From Candidatus Sulfotelmatobacter sp. (GTDB taxonomy: Bacteria > Acidobacteriota > Terriglobia > Terriglobales > Acidobacteriaceae): a stretch of 47,578 bases of DNA. Position numbers and translations under genes: made by a program. A model generated the notes under the pieces. That model made no database searches, had not been told where the DNA came from, and saw only the letters and a program-made list of their open reading frames with translations. Shown here one piece after another: positions 9,334 to 18,528 of this stretch (position 1 is its first letter; each line of letters begins with the position of its first letter). The stretch spans positions 1 to 47,578 of the forward strand of contig JASHNX010000017.1 in the NCBI GenBank assembly GCA_030041415.1, read 5' to 3'.

Positions 9334-11004
9334 ATGGGGAAGCCAATTCTGCTCAGCGTCGATGACGACCTCGATGTACTGCGGGCAATCGAGCGCGACC
9401 TGCGCACACAGTATGGCGCGGACTATCGGGTGATCGGCAGCGAGTCGCCTGAGAAAGCCCTCGACATCCTCAAGCAACTGAAACTCCGCAATGACAGTGT
9501 CGCGTTGATGCTGGCCGATCAGCGCATGCCTCAAATGAACGGCGTCGAGTTTCTGCAGGAGGGAATGCAGATTTTCCCAGAAGCCAAGCGAGCCCTCTTA
9601 ACCGCCTACGCAGATACCACCGCTGCGATCAGCGCCATCAATGAAGCGAACATCAATTATTTTTTCATGAAGCCCTGGGACCCTCCCGAGGACCATCTTT
9701 ATCCTCAGCTCGATGATCTTCTCGATGACTGGCGCGCGTCGTACCGCCCTGCATTTGAGGGGATACGGGTGCTCGGAACGCGTTGGTCCCCTCGCAGCTA
9801 CGAACTGCGCAATTTTCTGGCTCGCAATCGCGTCCCCTACCAGTGGATTGACATCGAACTCAGCGCGAATGACCCCGAAACTAAACGCATCCTCGATGTG
9901 CTTGGGCCCGAAGCCTCAAACCTGCCGGTCGTTCTTTTTCCCGACGGCACAAAGCTGCTCGAAGGTGCGCCGGCAGAGGTCGCGCAAAAAGTCGGGCTGC
10001 GCACGCGAGCTCAGACGGACTTCTACGATTTAGCAATCATCGGCGGAGGGCCTGCGGGCTTGGCTGCGGCTGTGTACGGCGCCTCAGAAGGCTTGCGTAC
10101 CGTGATTGTCGAGTGCGAAGCCCCGGGCGGCCAGGCCGGAATGAGTTCGCGAATCGAAAACTATCTGGGATTTCCGACCGGCCTTAGCGGAGGCGATCTG
10201 GCTCGACGTGCAGTTATCCAGGCCCAGCGTTTTGGCGTTGAGATTCTCGCGCCTCAGAAAGCAGAAAGCGTCCGTGTGGAGGGTCCATACCGAATTATCA
10301 AGCTGGCTGACGGGAGCGAGATCTCCTGCCACGCCCTGATGATAGCGACCGGTGTCCAGTGGCGGAGATTGGATGCTGTCGGCGTCGACAGGCTACAAGG
10401 CGCCGGTGTCTATTACGGCGGTGGGGCTAGCGAAGCGCTCTCCTGCAAAGGCGAAATGGTCTACGTCGTGGGGGGCGCGAATTCCGCGGGGCAGGCCGCG
10501 ATGAATTTTGCGAAATATGCCGATAAGGTGGTTATCCTAGTGCGCGGCGAAGGGCTGGCCGCGACGATGTCGCGATATCTGATCGATCAAATCGAACAGA
10601 CTGCAAATATTCAACTCTGGAATCTCGCGAGCGTTGTAGAAGTCCACGGGGAAACGCGGCTCGAAGAGATTTCCGTCCTTTGTTCCGACACGAACAAAAT
10701 TGAACGTGTCCCCGCGAGTTCGATGTTTATCTTTATTGGAGCCCTCCCGCAGACGGACTGGCTGGGAGGTCTGGTCGAGCGAGATGATCGCGGGTTTATC
10801 TTGACCGGTCCCGACCTCGTACGAGAGGGCCAGCGCCCGAAAGGATGGACGCTGGACCGGGATCCTTTTCTTTTAGAGACGAATGTACCCGGCATTTTCG
10901 CCGTCGGAGATGTGCGGCATGGGTCGGTGAAGCGTGTAGCTTCCGGGGTCGGCGAAGGCTCAGTGGGTGTGCAGTTTATTCATCAGTACTTGAGCAAGGT
11001 ATAA
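9334..11004 (+). CDS. Response regulator - glutaredoxin-like - thioredoxin-reductase-like FAD enzyme fusion
   Basis: 556 residues in three modules. Residues 1-125: REC receiver with acidic pocket Asp10-12, phospho-acceptor Asp62 (ADQRMP), Thr90 and Lys113 (FFMKPW). Residues about 144-222: a glutaredoxin/thioredoxin-like fold with no CxxC. Residues 228-556: pyridine-nucleotide disulfide-oxidoreductase fold with FAD motif GGGPAG (237-242), GGQAG, a second dinucleotide site VVGGANSAGQAA, and the C-terminal GIFAVGDVR. At the place where thioredoxin reductases carry their CATC disulfide the sequence reads YYGGGASEA, so the classical redox-active cysteines are missing. It may be a flavin sensor or a reductase of another acceptor, controlled by phosphorylation. 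It lies six bases before a CNB-histidine kinase, its obvious partner. The fusion family is known from genomes; its physiological role is unclear to me. Confidence 0.92.
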   Translation: MGKPILLSVDDDLDVLRAIERDLRTQYGADYRVIGSESPEKALDILKQLKLRNDSVALMLADQRMPQMNGVEFLQEGMQIFPEAKRALLTAYADTTAAISAINEANINYFFMKPWDPPEDHLYPQLDDLLDDWRASYRPAFEGIRVLGTRWSPRSYELRNFLARNRVPYQWIDIELSANDPETKRILDVLGPEASNLPVVLFPDGTKLLEGAPAEVAQKVGLRTRAQTDFYDLAIIGGGPAGLAAAVYGASEGLRTVIVECEAPGGQAGMSSRIENYLGFPTGLSGGDLARRAVIQAQRFGVEILAPQKAESVRVEGPYRIIKLADGSEISCHALMIATGVQWRRLDAVGVDRLQGAGVYYGGGASEALSCKGEMVYVVGGANSAGQAAMNFAKYADKVVILVRGEGLAATMSRYLIDQIEQTANIQLWNLASVVEVHGETRLEEISVLCSDTNKIERVPASSMFIFIGALPQTDWLGGLVERDDRGFILTGPDLVREGQRPKGWTLDRDPFLLETNVPGIFAVGDVRHGSVKRVASGVGEGSVGVQFIHQYLSKV

Positions 11005-11010
11005 CGCAAT

Positions 11011-12396
11011 ATGGTTGAGGTCGCACAGCTTCTTCGTTTCTCTATCTTCGAGAATCTGCCGGAGGATCAGATCGCCTGGTTCGTCGGTCAGTCACAGGAG
11101 CTTGAGCTTAAGCCGGAAGAGATCTACGTACACCAGGGCGATCCTGCCGAGGCGATGTTCATTGTCCTGGATGGCCAGCTTGAGATTAAGGGCGAACTAG
11201 CCGGTGGACTCGTAACATTTCCAGTCCAGCCAGGTGAGGTCACGGGGGTGCTTCCTTTTTCGCGGATGAAACAGTTTCCCTTGACTGGGCGCGCGCTCAC
11301 CAGCAGCCGTCTTTTGCGATTCCCCGCGGCACAATTTCCGGCTCTGGTGCAGAAAATGCCGGAGTTGACCAGTCGCCTGGTTGCCATGATGTCAGATAGG
11401 GTCCGCGAAGCCACCAGAATGGAACAACAACGCGACAGGCTGGTGGGGCTGGGAAAGCTTTCTGCCGGACTTGCGCATGAGCTGAACAATCCGGCTTCTG
11501 CCGCCAAACGGGCTGCGGCGCAACTGCGAGACACTCTGAAACGCATCAAAGACGCCAGCCTCGAACTTGGACGAAAGGAATTAACCCCGACGCAAAAGGC
11601 GGAGATCGAAAAGCTGGAGTCGTCGTTTACGCAACGGGACGAGCCTCCGCCGGACGCGTTAACGATCAGCGACCTTGAAGATGAAATCGATTCCCTGCTG
11701 CGGAGTCATGCGCAAAACGACCTGTGGAAACTGGCGGCAGAGTTGGCGCAAAGAGGGATTCAGTCATCGGCCATCGAGTCCTTATTTGCAACCCTTGACG
11801 CTGGTACCGCGCGGGCCGCTCTTGTGCGGATTTCCGCTTCCTTGGAGATTGCAAGCCTGTTGAAGGAAATCGAGAACAGCGCTTCGCGCATCTCCGATCT
11901 GGTCCGCGCGATCAAGGAGTACACCTTCATGGACCAGGCTCCAGTTCAGAATGTCGACATTGTGAAGAGTCTGGAGACGACGTTAACCATCATGAACCAC
12001 AAGCTCAAACACGGTGTGACGGTGCAACGGGATTACCAGCCCCTCCCGCAGCTCGTGAACTCGTTCGGAAGCGAGCTCAATCAGGTCTGGACAAATCTGA
12101 TCGACAACGCGATTGACGCCATGAATGGCAAAGGCGAGCTTCGGGTCCGAACCTATCGCGAGGATGGATGTGTTGTGGTCGAAATCGGCGACAATGGCCC
12201 GGGAATCTCAAAAGAAATTATGGCCCACATTTTCGAGCCTTTCTTCACGACGAAGGCAGTAGGTGCGGGCACCGGTTTGGGACTCGATACCGTCCAGCGG
12301 ATCGTAAAAAAACACCGTGGCAACGTTCAGGTTCATTCCGAACCCGGCAATACTCGTTTTCAGGTTTACCTGCCGCTCGCAGAGCGCGGGACCTAA
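11011..12396 (+). CDS. Sensor histidine kinase with N-terminal cyclic-nucleotide-binding (CRP-like) domain
   Basis: 461 residues, apparently cytosolic because no membrane helix is seen. Residues about 1-125 form a CNB/CRP effector fold (LKPEEIYVHQGDPAEAMFIVLDGQLEI, PGEVTGVLPF). The classic cAMP phosphate cassette (GE.a....RsA) is not conserved, so the ligand may not be cAMP. The dimerisation/phospho-acceptor segment has LAHELNNP with His156, followed by an unusually long helical insertion of about 120 residues. The ATPase domain has the N box NLIDNAIDAM, G1 DNGPGIS, F box FEPFFTTK and G2 GTGLGLDTV. It follows the REC-TrxR fusion by six bases, so the kinase very probably phosphorylates that REC domain. 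It has no DNA-binding partner; the output is presumably enzymatic. Confidence 0.93.
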   Translation: MVEVAQLLRFSIFENLPEDQIAWFVGQSQELELKPEEIYVHQGDPAEAMFIVLDGQLEIKGELAGGLVTFPVQPGEVTGVLPFSRMKQFPLTGRALTSSRLLRFPAAQFPALVQKMPELTSRLVAMMSDRVREATRMEQQRDRLVGLGKLSAGLAHELNNPASAAKRAAAQLRDTLKRIKDASLELGRKELTPTQKAEIEKLESSFTQRDEPPPDALTISDLEDEIDSLLRSHAQNDLWKLAAELAQRGIQSSAIESLFATLDAGTARAALVRISASLEIASLLKEIENSASRISDLVRAIKEYTFMDQAPVQNVDIVKSLETTLTIMNHKLKHGVTVQRDYQPLPQLVNSFGSELNQVWTNLIDNAIDAMNGKGELRVRTYREDGCVVVEIGDNGPGISKEIMAHIFEPFFTTKAVGAGTGLGLDTVQRIVKKHRGNVQVHSEPGNTRFQVYLPLAERGT

Positions 12397-12427
12397 TTAA
12401 GCCGGGCCCGGATTTTAGGGAAGAGCT

Positions 12428-13054
12428 TTATGCCGTCTTCGCCTGGTAAGCTTCCTTAAACGCCAGAATCATGTCGACGACAGCTTCGTCGCCGATTTCC
12501 GTGTTTATCATCGAATGGTAGATTGCGCGGTCGGGCCATTCCACATTGAAATACTTCTTGATGAAGTCGGCTCGCTCCCGATCAATGGTATCCACGAGCT
12601 CTTCGGCTTCCTTCTCGCTTTTGCCTCGGGCCAGCAACCGCTTGATCTTGTCTTCCCTGGGTGCAAACAGGAATACGCGCAAAGTATCTGAACGGTTCTT
12701 AAGAAATTGCTGTGAACCTCTGCCCACGATGACACAGTTTCCTCGTTCGGCTGCGTGCTCAACCACACGCCTCGTTGTTTTGAGAATCGTTTCGCTATCG
12801 ACGAGGTTGAGCTTGGGCGCGTTGATGCTTCCTTCGTAGCTGCCACGCAGAAAGGATTTGAAAAGTCGATAATAAAGCGGGTCGTTTCGTTCCTCCCGAG
12901 CTTCGACCACCGCCTTGGGACAATTCGCGAGTCTCGCAATCTCCTCAGTCAGTCGCTGATCCCAGAGCTTCCAGCCAAGCCGGTTCGCCAAAAGCTGAGC
13001 AATATCTCCTCCGCCGCAGCCATACTCGCGTTCAATGCTGATGATGTTGACCAT
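12428..13054 (-). CDS. Cytidylate-kinase-like P-loop protein (Cytidylate_kin2 type)
   Basis: 208 residues. The N-terminus IISIEREYGCGGGDIAQLLANRLGW matches the ISREYGSGG.eIA start of the cytidylate-kinase-like family, a P-loop variant. Later motifs are GNCVIVGRGSQQFL and LRVFLFAPREDKIKRL, then a DRERADFIKKYFNVEW lid-like segment and YHSMINTE, all typical of the family. True Cmk is a different clade, so the substrate is uncertain. It is the last gene of the efflux/stress run, 27 bases after the universal stress protein gene, and convergent with the sensor kinase gene. The coupling to a universal stress protein suggests a nucleotide- or phosphate-sensing accessory role, but that is inference. 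Confidence 0.85.
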   Translation of the reverse strand: MVNIISIEREYGCGGGDIAQLLANRLGWKLWDQRLTEEIARLANCPKAVVEAREERNDPLYYRLFKSFLRGSYEGSINAPKLNLVDSETILKTTRRVVEHAAERGNCVIVGRGSQQFLKNRSDTLRVFLFAPREDKIKRLLARGKSEKEAEELVDTIDRERADFIKKYFNVEWPDRAIYHSMINTEIGDEAVVDMILAFKEAYQAKTA

Positions 13055-13081
13055 GAAATGCCACTTTCTTCCCCGGGCCGA

Positions 13082-13963
13082 TTACGTGTGGACCGCGAGC
13101 ACCGGACAGGGGCCCAATTGGATCACTCGATAGGTAGTGGAGCCGAAAACAGCTCGATCCACAGCATCGCCTCCACGCGCCGTCATAATAATAAGGCTTG
13201 CTTGCGCCTCAGTTGCGTGGCGGACAATCTCTTCGTAAGGCTTTCCGAACTTTACTACGAATCTCAGGTTTAAATCCTTGCGCTCAGTAGCTGAAATCAT
13301 TTTGTCCAGTTCTCGCGTACGCTCGATAGTGATCGCTTCTGCCCTTGCCAGATCGGGCGCGTTCTCCGCCACGTGCAATAAAGTCAGTTCCGCTCCGTAC
13401 TCCTCGGCTAACGAAATCGCGTATCCTCGCGCTTGCTCAGAATTATTTGAAAAATCCGTACAGTAAACAATTCGCCTCAAACGATGCCGCCCGTCGGGTC
13501 CCGTACTCAGGGCCTGGTGCGAAGTATCGGACACTACCAGCACCGGACATGCCGCCTTACGTATGACTCTGTCAGTGGTCGAACCCAGCACCAGCCGGTC
13601 AAATCCCCGACGGCCGTGTGTCCCCATGACGATCAGTTCCATGTTCTGGTTTTGCGCAAATGAGAGAACACAGTTCGGAGCGTTTCCCTGCCGAACCACG
13701 AGTTCTAGCTGCACTCCCTCGGCCGGATACTGCTTCAGAAATCGCTGCAACTTCACCTCGCCGCCTTCGTTTAGAGCCTTCGAAAATTTCGCATAGTCAG
13801 CCTCCTGAGCGGCATAATCGGCAAAGGGATATTTCCAAACCTCTACGACGTGGAGGACAAGAAGCCTGGCCTTGTAGTATTCAGCCAACGACAGCGCGTA
13901 CTGAAAGGCCGCGGCAGAAAAGTCCGAAAAATCAATCGGACACAGGATGGATTTGACTTGCAT
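13082..13963 (-). CDS. Tandem-domain universal stress protein
   Basis: 293 residues made of two Usp domains (about 1-147 and 160-293). Each starts with the family pattern (ILCPIDFSDFSAAAFQYALSLA; RIVYCTDFSNNSEQARGYAISLA) and ends in CPVLVV / CPVLAV. Domain 1 has the full ATP-binding motif G-2x-G-9x-GS (GTHGRRGFDRLVLGS). In domain 2 the first glycine is replaced (TARGGDAVDRAVFGS), so nucleotide binding there may be weaker. The ATG lies five bases after the transporter stop codon, so it is almost certainly cotranslated with the efflux genes. Usp proteins help cells survive stress and stasis; placement here suggests induction together with toxin export. Confidence 0.95.
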   Translation of the reverse strand: MQVKSILCPIDFSDFSAAAFQYALSLAEYYKARLLVLHVVEVWKYPFADYAAQEADYAKFSKALNEGGEVKLQRFLKQYPAEGVQLELVVRQGNAPNCVLSFAQNQNMELIVMGTHGRRGFDRLVLGSTTDRVIRKAACPVLVVSDTSHQALSTGPDGRHRLRRIVYCTDFSNNSEQARGYAISLAEEYGAELTLLHVAENAPDLARAEAITIERTRELDKMISATERKDLNLRFVVKFGKPYEEIVRHATEAQASLIIMTARGGDAVDRAVFGSTTYRVIQLGPCPVLAVHT

Positions 13964-13968
13964 AATCT

Positions 13969-15564
13969 TTATTCAGCTGCATGCACGCCACCGCCTCCGG
14001 GATCGTTCTTCTCGAGAAGAAAACTCAAGAAAAACATGATCCCTGCGCCAACCGAGAGGACCATAAAGGTGTCGATATAGGACAGGCTTGCCGCCTGCGC
14101 CTGCAGTGTTTGATAAATCTGCGCATAGGCAGTCGCGTTCGCTTCATGCCGGCTAAGTCCTCCGCTGGCGAACTGCCGCGCCAATCCTTGCGCAGCATTT
14201 GCAAAGTTGGGATTGTCGACCCTGGCATACTCCACCAGACGCGCCTGATGAAGTTGCGAGCGCCGCGCGATCAATGTGGTTACGATAGAAGTCCCCACGC
14301 TGCTTCCCATATTGCGCATGAAATTGATGATGCCGGCTACGGAGTTGTTTTTTTCCGGCGGAAGCCCGATGTATGCCACAAGCGAGATCGGGACAAACAG
14401 AAAGCCCAAACCGATGACCTGGGCAATGCGCAGCCAGGTCGCCGCACTAAAGCTGATTTGCAGGTCGATGCGCTGGGTGGAGTAGTACATTGCAATGGAC
14501 AACGAGATCCATCCGAAGGCGATCAGACGGCGCGCCTGAACTTTCGTCGTCAGTTGACCCATGATGGGCATTTCCATGAGCAAGACTAAGCCTCCCGCCG
14601 AGAGAGCTAGTCCGGCAAGTTGTGACGTGTAGCCGAGAAGGGTCTGCAGGAACAAAGGCATCAGAACCAGGCTGCTGAACAGCATGATCCCAAGCATGAA
14701 CATCATGAGGCTCGAACTGGCAAAGTTGAAGCTCCTGAACATCTGGACATCGATGATCGGTGTCTTCTGGAACCACTCCCAGATCACCAGCGAAATCAAA
14801 CACACCGCCGAAGTGATAACGAGAGTGGTGATGAAGTGCGAGCCGAACCAATCGTCTTCCTGGCCTTTATCGAGCAGAACCTGCAAGGCGCCGATCCCGA
14901 GAGCTAAAAGAGCGATGCCAATGTAATCTAGCTTGACGCCGGCCCTCTTGAGTTTTTGCAAATAAGGAGGGTCTTCGACGAACCTGCGTACCAGGAACCA
15001 AGTCATCGCACCCACGGGAAGATTGATAAAGAAAATCCAGCGCCAGGAATAGTTGAATGTGATCCATCCGCCCAGGGTGGGACCAATCGTTGGCGCAGTG
15101 ACCGCCGTTATTCCATACAGGGCAAACGCAAGCCCGCGTTTTTCCGGAGGGAAAGTGTCCGCCAAAATGGCCTGAGCCATTGGTTGCAATCCGCCGCCAC
15201 CCGCGCCTTGCAAAACTCGGAAGAGAAGAAGAAAAGGTAGACTCGGCGCAAACCCACAGAGCAGCGAACTGACAGTGAATACAGCGAGGCAGATCATGAA
15301 AAAGCGTTTGCGGCCAACCGCACCCGCAAGCCACCCCGTCATTGGCAAGATGATCGCGTTCGAGACCAGGTACGAAGTCAGCACCCAGGTGCTATCGTCA
15401 TTGCTGACTCCAAGACTGCCGGCAATATAGGGCAGGGCAACATTGGCGATGCTCGTATCGAGCACCTCCATGAAAGCGGCAAGCGAGACGACAACCGCAA
15501 CCAGCCATGGGTTATACTTTGGCCGCCAAATATCCTGGTCGAGCGTGAGCGCGGCGGTGGTCAT
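13969..15564 (-). CDS. DHA2-family (EmrB/QacA-type) drug:H+ antiporter, inner-membrane part of a tripartite pump
   Basis: 531 residues with about 14 predicted membrane helices, the DHA2 pattern. Signature motifs: LDTSIANVALP (motif D1, helix 1), GWLAGAVGRKR (motif A, loop 2-3), FRVLQGAGGGGLQPM (motif B) and GPTLGGWI (motif C, antiporter signature). The N-terminus (LDQDIWRPKYNPWLVAVVV) is typical of EmrB-like pumps that work with a HlyD adaptor. It starts 19 bases after the adaptor gene and is followed after five bases by the stress protein gene. It would export hydrophobic toxic compounds or an organic acid using the proton gradient. The substrate cannot be read from sequence, and no TetR/MarR-type regulator gene is adjacent. 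Confidence 0.95.
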   Translation of the reverse strand: MTTAALTLDQDIWRPKYNPWLVAVVVSLAAFMEVLDTSIANVALPYIAGSLGVSNDDSTWVLTSYLVSNAIILPMTGWLAGAVGRKRFFMICLAVFTVSSLLCGFAPSLPFLLLFRVLQGAGGGGLQPMAQAILADTFPPEKRGLAFALYGITAVTAPTIGPTLGGWITFNYSWRWIFFINLPVGAMTWFLVRRFVEDPPYLQKLKRAGVKLDYIGIALLALGIGALQVLLDKGQEDDWFGSHFITTLVITSAVCLISLVIWEWFQKTPIIDVQMFRSFNFASSSLMMFMLGIMLFSSLVLMPLFLQTLLGYTSQLAGLALSAGGLVLLMEMPIMGQLTTKVQARRLIAFGWISLSIAMYYSTQRIDLQISFSAATWLRIAQVIGLGFLFVPISLVAYIGLPPEKNNSVAGIINFMRNMGSSVGTSIVTTLIARRSQLHQARLVEYARVDNPNFANAAQGLARQFASGGLSRHEANATAYAQIYQTLQAQAASLSYIDTFMVLSVGAGIMFFLSFLLEKNDPGGGGVHAAE

Positions 15565-15583
15565 CGTGTGAGTGCGGCCTTAG

Positions 15584-16831
15584 TCATCTCAGGTATACGT
15601 CTGGAACTACGTTCATTCCTGGGCGTAGCCTGCGGTCCCGATTTTCGCCAGGCTCAAGCACGATCTTGACGGGAACTCGCTGCACAATCTTCACGTAGTT
15701 TCCCGTTGCATTTTCGGGAGGCAGCAAACTGAACAGCGGCCCCGTGGCTCCGGCAATGCTGTCAACATGGCCGCGCAAAGTCCGGCCGCTTGAATCCACG
15801 TGAATGTCAGCCTTCTGTCCGACCTGCATGTGCCTGAGTTGCGTCTCCTTGAAATTAGCTGTGACCCAGACCTCATCGAGGGGGACAACCGTGAGTAGTT
15901 GCTGACCCGGTTCAACGTTCAATCCGACGACCACAGTCTTGTTTACTTCCCCGCTTACTGGGGCGACGACCTTCGTGTATTGCAGGTTCAGTTCCGCTTG
16001 ATGCAGGAGCGCCTGCTTTTGCTGAACGTCGGCGATCGCCGCCTGCACGCGCTCCTTAGTGGAGGAGACCTGTTGCGGGCCCGTCTGCGCGTACTCGTGG
16101 TTGGCGGTCGCCTGCGTCAGGCGGCTCTGCGTTTGTTGAACAACTTGCTGAGCGGCAGACTCGTTTGCCTGCGCGGCGGCGACCGTGGCAGTGCTCGACT
16201 TGGCCGTCGCGAGTGCCTGATCGTAGATTTGCTGCGACACTTCCCGTCTGTCGACGAGGAGCTTGTATCGGTGGAGGTCATCCTGGGCTTTCACATCATT
16301 CGCCTGGGCTGCTTCTACTTGCTGATGCGCAGCAGCCAATTGTTTCTCGGCGGCATTCACCGCGGCGCGCGCGTCCTCTATGCCCGAAGCGGTGAACTGC
16401 AGTTGACTGGTTGAATTCACGGACGTGATCGGCACCGTGATATTCAGCGATCGAGCCGTGGCTTCGGCGTTGGCTAAATTCGCCTGCGCCTGAGCCAGCG
16501 CAACCTGATAATCGGTTGGATCGATTTCAACCAGGACGTCGCCCTTGCTGACCCATTGATTGTCATCGACATTCACGCGAATCACGTAGCCGGAAATGCG
16601 AGCGCTCACCGGATAAAGATGAACGTCCGCCTGGGCGTCGTCGGTTGATTCGTAACTGCTCAAATAACGCCACAGCAGCGCTCCCGCAACTATTACCACG
16701 ACTGCCGTGATCAGAATGATGACGTTTCTGCGGCGCTTGCGGCGCGCATCGGGTGAAAATTTTTTCTCCGGCGCAGAATAGTCGGAAGCTCCGGTTTTGG
16801 GGATTGAGGGCGATGCGTTTTCGTCAGCCAT
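15584..16831 (-). CDS. HlyD/EmrA-type membrane fusion protein of the efflux pump
   Basis: 415 residues. A short positive cytoplasmic tail (SPDARRKRRR) is followed by one membrane helix (about 35-54). The periplasmic part begins SYESTDDAQADVHLYPVSARISGYV, the classic EmrA opening, followed by lipoyl half-motifs (V.V.DNQWVSKGDVLVEID). A long Ala/Gln-rich coiled coil spans about 105-270 and ends at LNLQYTKVVAPVSGEV. The rest is a barrel domain (VWVTANFKETQLRHMQVGQKADIHVD) with a YVKIVQRVPVKI segment. It links the DHA2 pump to the TolC-like channel. One base separates its ATG from the TolC-family stop codon, which suggests translational coupling. Confidence 0.95.
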   Translation of the reverse strand: MADENASPSIPKTGASDYSAPEKKFSPDARRKRRRNVIILITAVVVIVAGALLWRYLSSYESTDDAQADVHLYPVSARISGYVIRVNVDDNQWVSKGDVLVEIDPTDYQVALAQAQANLANAEATARSLNITVPITSVNSTSQLQFTASGIEDARAAVNAAEKQLAAAHQQVEAAQANDVKAQDDLHRYKLLVDRREVSQQIYDQALATAKSSTATVAAAQANESAAQQVVQQTQSRLTQATANHEYAQTGPQQVSSTKERVQAAIADVQQKQALLHQAELNLQYTKVVAPVSGEVNKTVVVGLNVEPGQQLLTVVPLDEVWVTANFKETQLRHMQVGQKADIHVDSSGRTLRGHVDSIAGATGPLFSLLPPENATGNYVKIVQRVPVKIVLEPGENRDRRLRPGMNVVPDVYLR

Positions 16832-16832
16832 T

Positions 16833-18281
16833 TTATTTTCCCTGGAAATATTCCTTTATGCCCTGAACCCCAGCGCCCAGGGCGCGAACCAGTGAAATTT
16901 TTGCGAAATTGTAGCTATACAAACTTGAAATGTATTGCTCGTGCGCGCTGGCAACCGTCTCTTGCGATTGCACCACTTCGACCGAATCGGTGACCCCTAC
17001 GCTGAAGCGGTCGCGCGATTGAGCGAGCGTCTGGTCGGCAAGCGCGATGTTGCTTTCCGCAACCTTCACTTCGTCGGCAGAAGACTGCAAGTTCAGAAAT
17101 GCAGTGCGCACATCCGCCTCGACCTGGGCGCGGAGGTTTTCCAGCCGCTCGCGGCTCTGTTGCAGCCGCGCATCGGCCTGCTGAATATCGCCATGTACGC
17201 TGTTGCCGGTAAAGATCGGGATCGACACCGTTCCTCGCACGTCGTACACGTGAGTGGAATCGGAAGGATGATCGCCGGCCACTCCATAATCGGCCCCGAA
17301 AGATAGGGATGGGTAATAGCCGGCGACTGCAGCCTTGCGCGATAATTCCGCTGCTCGAACTGCGCTTTCGGCGGCGCGGTAATCGGACCGCGAAGCGTAA
17401 GCGCGGGTTAACGCTTCATCGACGGTTACACCATCGAACGGCTGGTACAGCGATTTGTCGCTGAGCTCCAATTCCTGATTCGTGGCCAGGCCGATTACGC
17501 GCGCGACCGTAATCTTCTGAACCGCAAAATCGTTTTTAGCCTGGATGAGTTGCTGTTGCCGCGTCTGCAGTTCGACCTTGGTGCGCAGTGCGTCGATGTC
17601 GGCCGCCGTGCCCGCCTCCACCTGGTCGGTCGCTTGATTAAAGAGGGCCTGTGCGGCCTCGACCTGAGCTTGATCGGTCGTAATGCGAGCCTCGTCGGCA
17701 ACCGCTTGGAAGTAAACGTACCCGACCGAGAGGATGACAAGATCGCGAGCGTCAAGCTGAGTGTAATCGGCCGACTTCACGTTTTGGTTGGCGGCGCGGG
17801 CGGCGCTGATGGATTTCCAGTCAAAGAGGCTTTGACTCACAGCCGCGCGCGCGTCGAAGAACGAGAAAGGTCCGATCGATGGAGCGAGATGAAACAGCGC
17901 GGCGACGCCCGCGAACCCGAGTTCGTCGAGGTTGATCTTGGACTCTGCTGCATAAGGCGCCGCGGTTACCTGCGGGAGTAAAGTACTCAACTCTTGCCAG
18001 CGCTGCCCGCGAGCGGTGCGGGTGTCAGCTTGCGATAGCAGCAGACCGAGGTTGTGTTTCAGCCCGAGTTCGATCGCATCTTGCAATGAGAGAGGGATAC
18101 TTCCCGAAACGAGCTTGGCCGGCGTGCTGCCTGAGAACGAATTCGCTCCATTTCCAGATGGAAAACCTTGGCCCGAAGTGCTTGAAACAGAACCTGACGA
18201 GGTTTGGGCGCGGGAGACAATCGCCCCCCAAATCAAGGCTGTTGCGCAGAGAAAACGTATCGAGGCTCCTGAGGAAATCAC
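16833..18281 (-). CDS. TolC-family outer-membrane efflux channel
   Basis: 482 residues. The start is GTG at 18281 with a strong ribosome site (AAGGAG, six bases upstream). A signal peptide ends near SRAQ (about residue 26). The body shows two copies of the OEP helical repeat, with SLQDAIELGLKHNLGL at the beginning of repeat 1 and TVDEALTRAYASRSDYRAAESAVRAAE at the beginning of repeat 2. Both are rich in Ala/Gln/Asp coiled-coil heptads (for example RLQQSRERLENLRAQVEADVR). It is first in the run TolC-HlyD-DHA2-Usp-cytidylate-kinase-like, so the operon promoter should lie within 18282-18528, where no consensus sigma-70 or sigma-54 element stands out. Confidence 0.93.
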   Translation of the reverse strand: MISSGASIRFLCATALIWGAIVSRAQTSSGSVSSTSGQGFPSGNGANSFSGSTPAKLVSGSIPLSLQDAIELGLKHNLGLLLSQADTRTARGQRWQELSTLLPQVTAAPYAAESKINLDELGFAGVAALFHLAPSIGPFSFFDARAAVSQSLFDWKSISAARAANQNVKSADYTQLDARDLVILSVGYVYFQAVADEARITTDQAQVEAAQALFNQATDQVEAGTAADIDALRTKVELQTRQQQLIQAKNDFAVQKITVARVIGLATNQELELSDKSLYQPFDGVTVDEALTRAYASRSDYRAAESAVRAAELSRKAAVAGYYPSLSFGADYGVAGDHPSDSTHVYDVRGTVSIPIFTGNSVHGDIQQADARLQQSRERLENLRAQVEADVRTAFLNLQSSADEVKVAESNIALADQTLAQSRDRFSVGVTDSVEVVQSQETVASAHEQYISSLYSYNFAKISLVRALGAGVQGIKEYFQGK

Positions 18282-18528
18282 AAAGGCTCCTTGCCCTTCC
18301 GTTGTGTTGAGCCGAAACCGACAGCATACGCCATTCGCAGCGATTCGTCTCGCATACGCGAATACGCCTTTGTGATCGCCCGGCTTTGGCCGTTGTCCTT
18401 AACCGGCGTGCTGTTGTTTCGATTGGCCACCACTCAAAAGACGACAACACAATTTCGAAAAATGAGCCAAGCCTCGCGGGAACAGCATCTGTGGCGGGTG
18501 GCCCACCTAAACGGCAGGCCGGCGCTTG

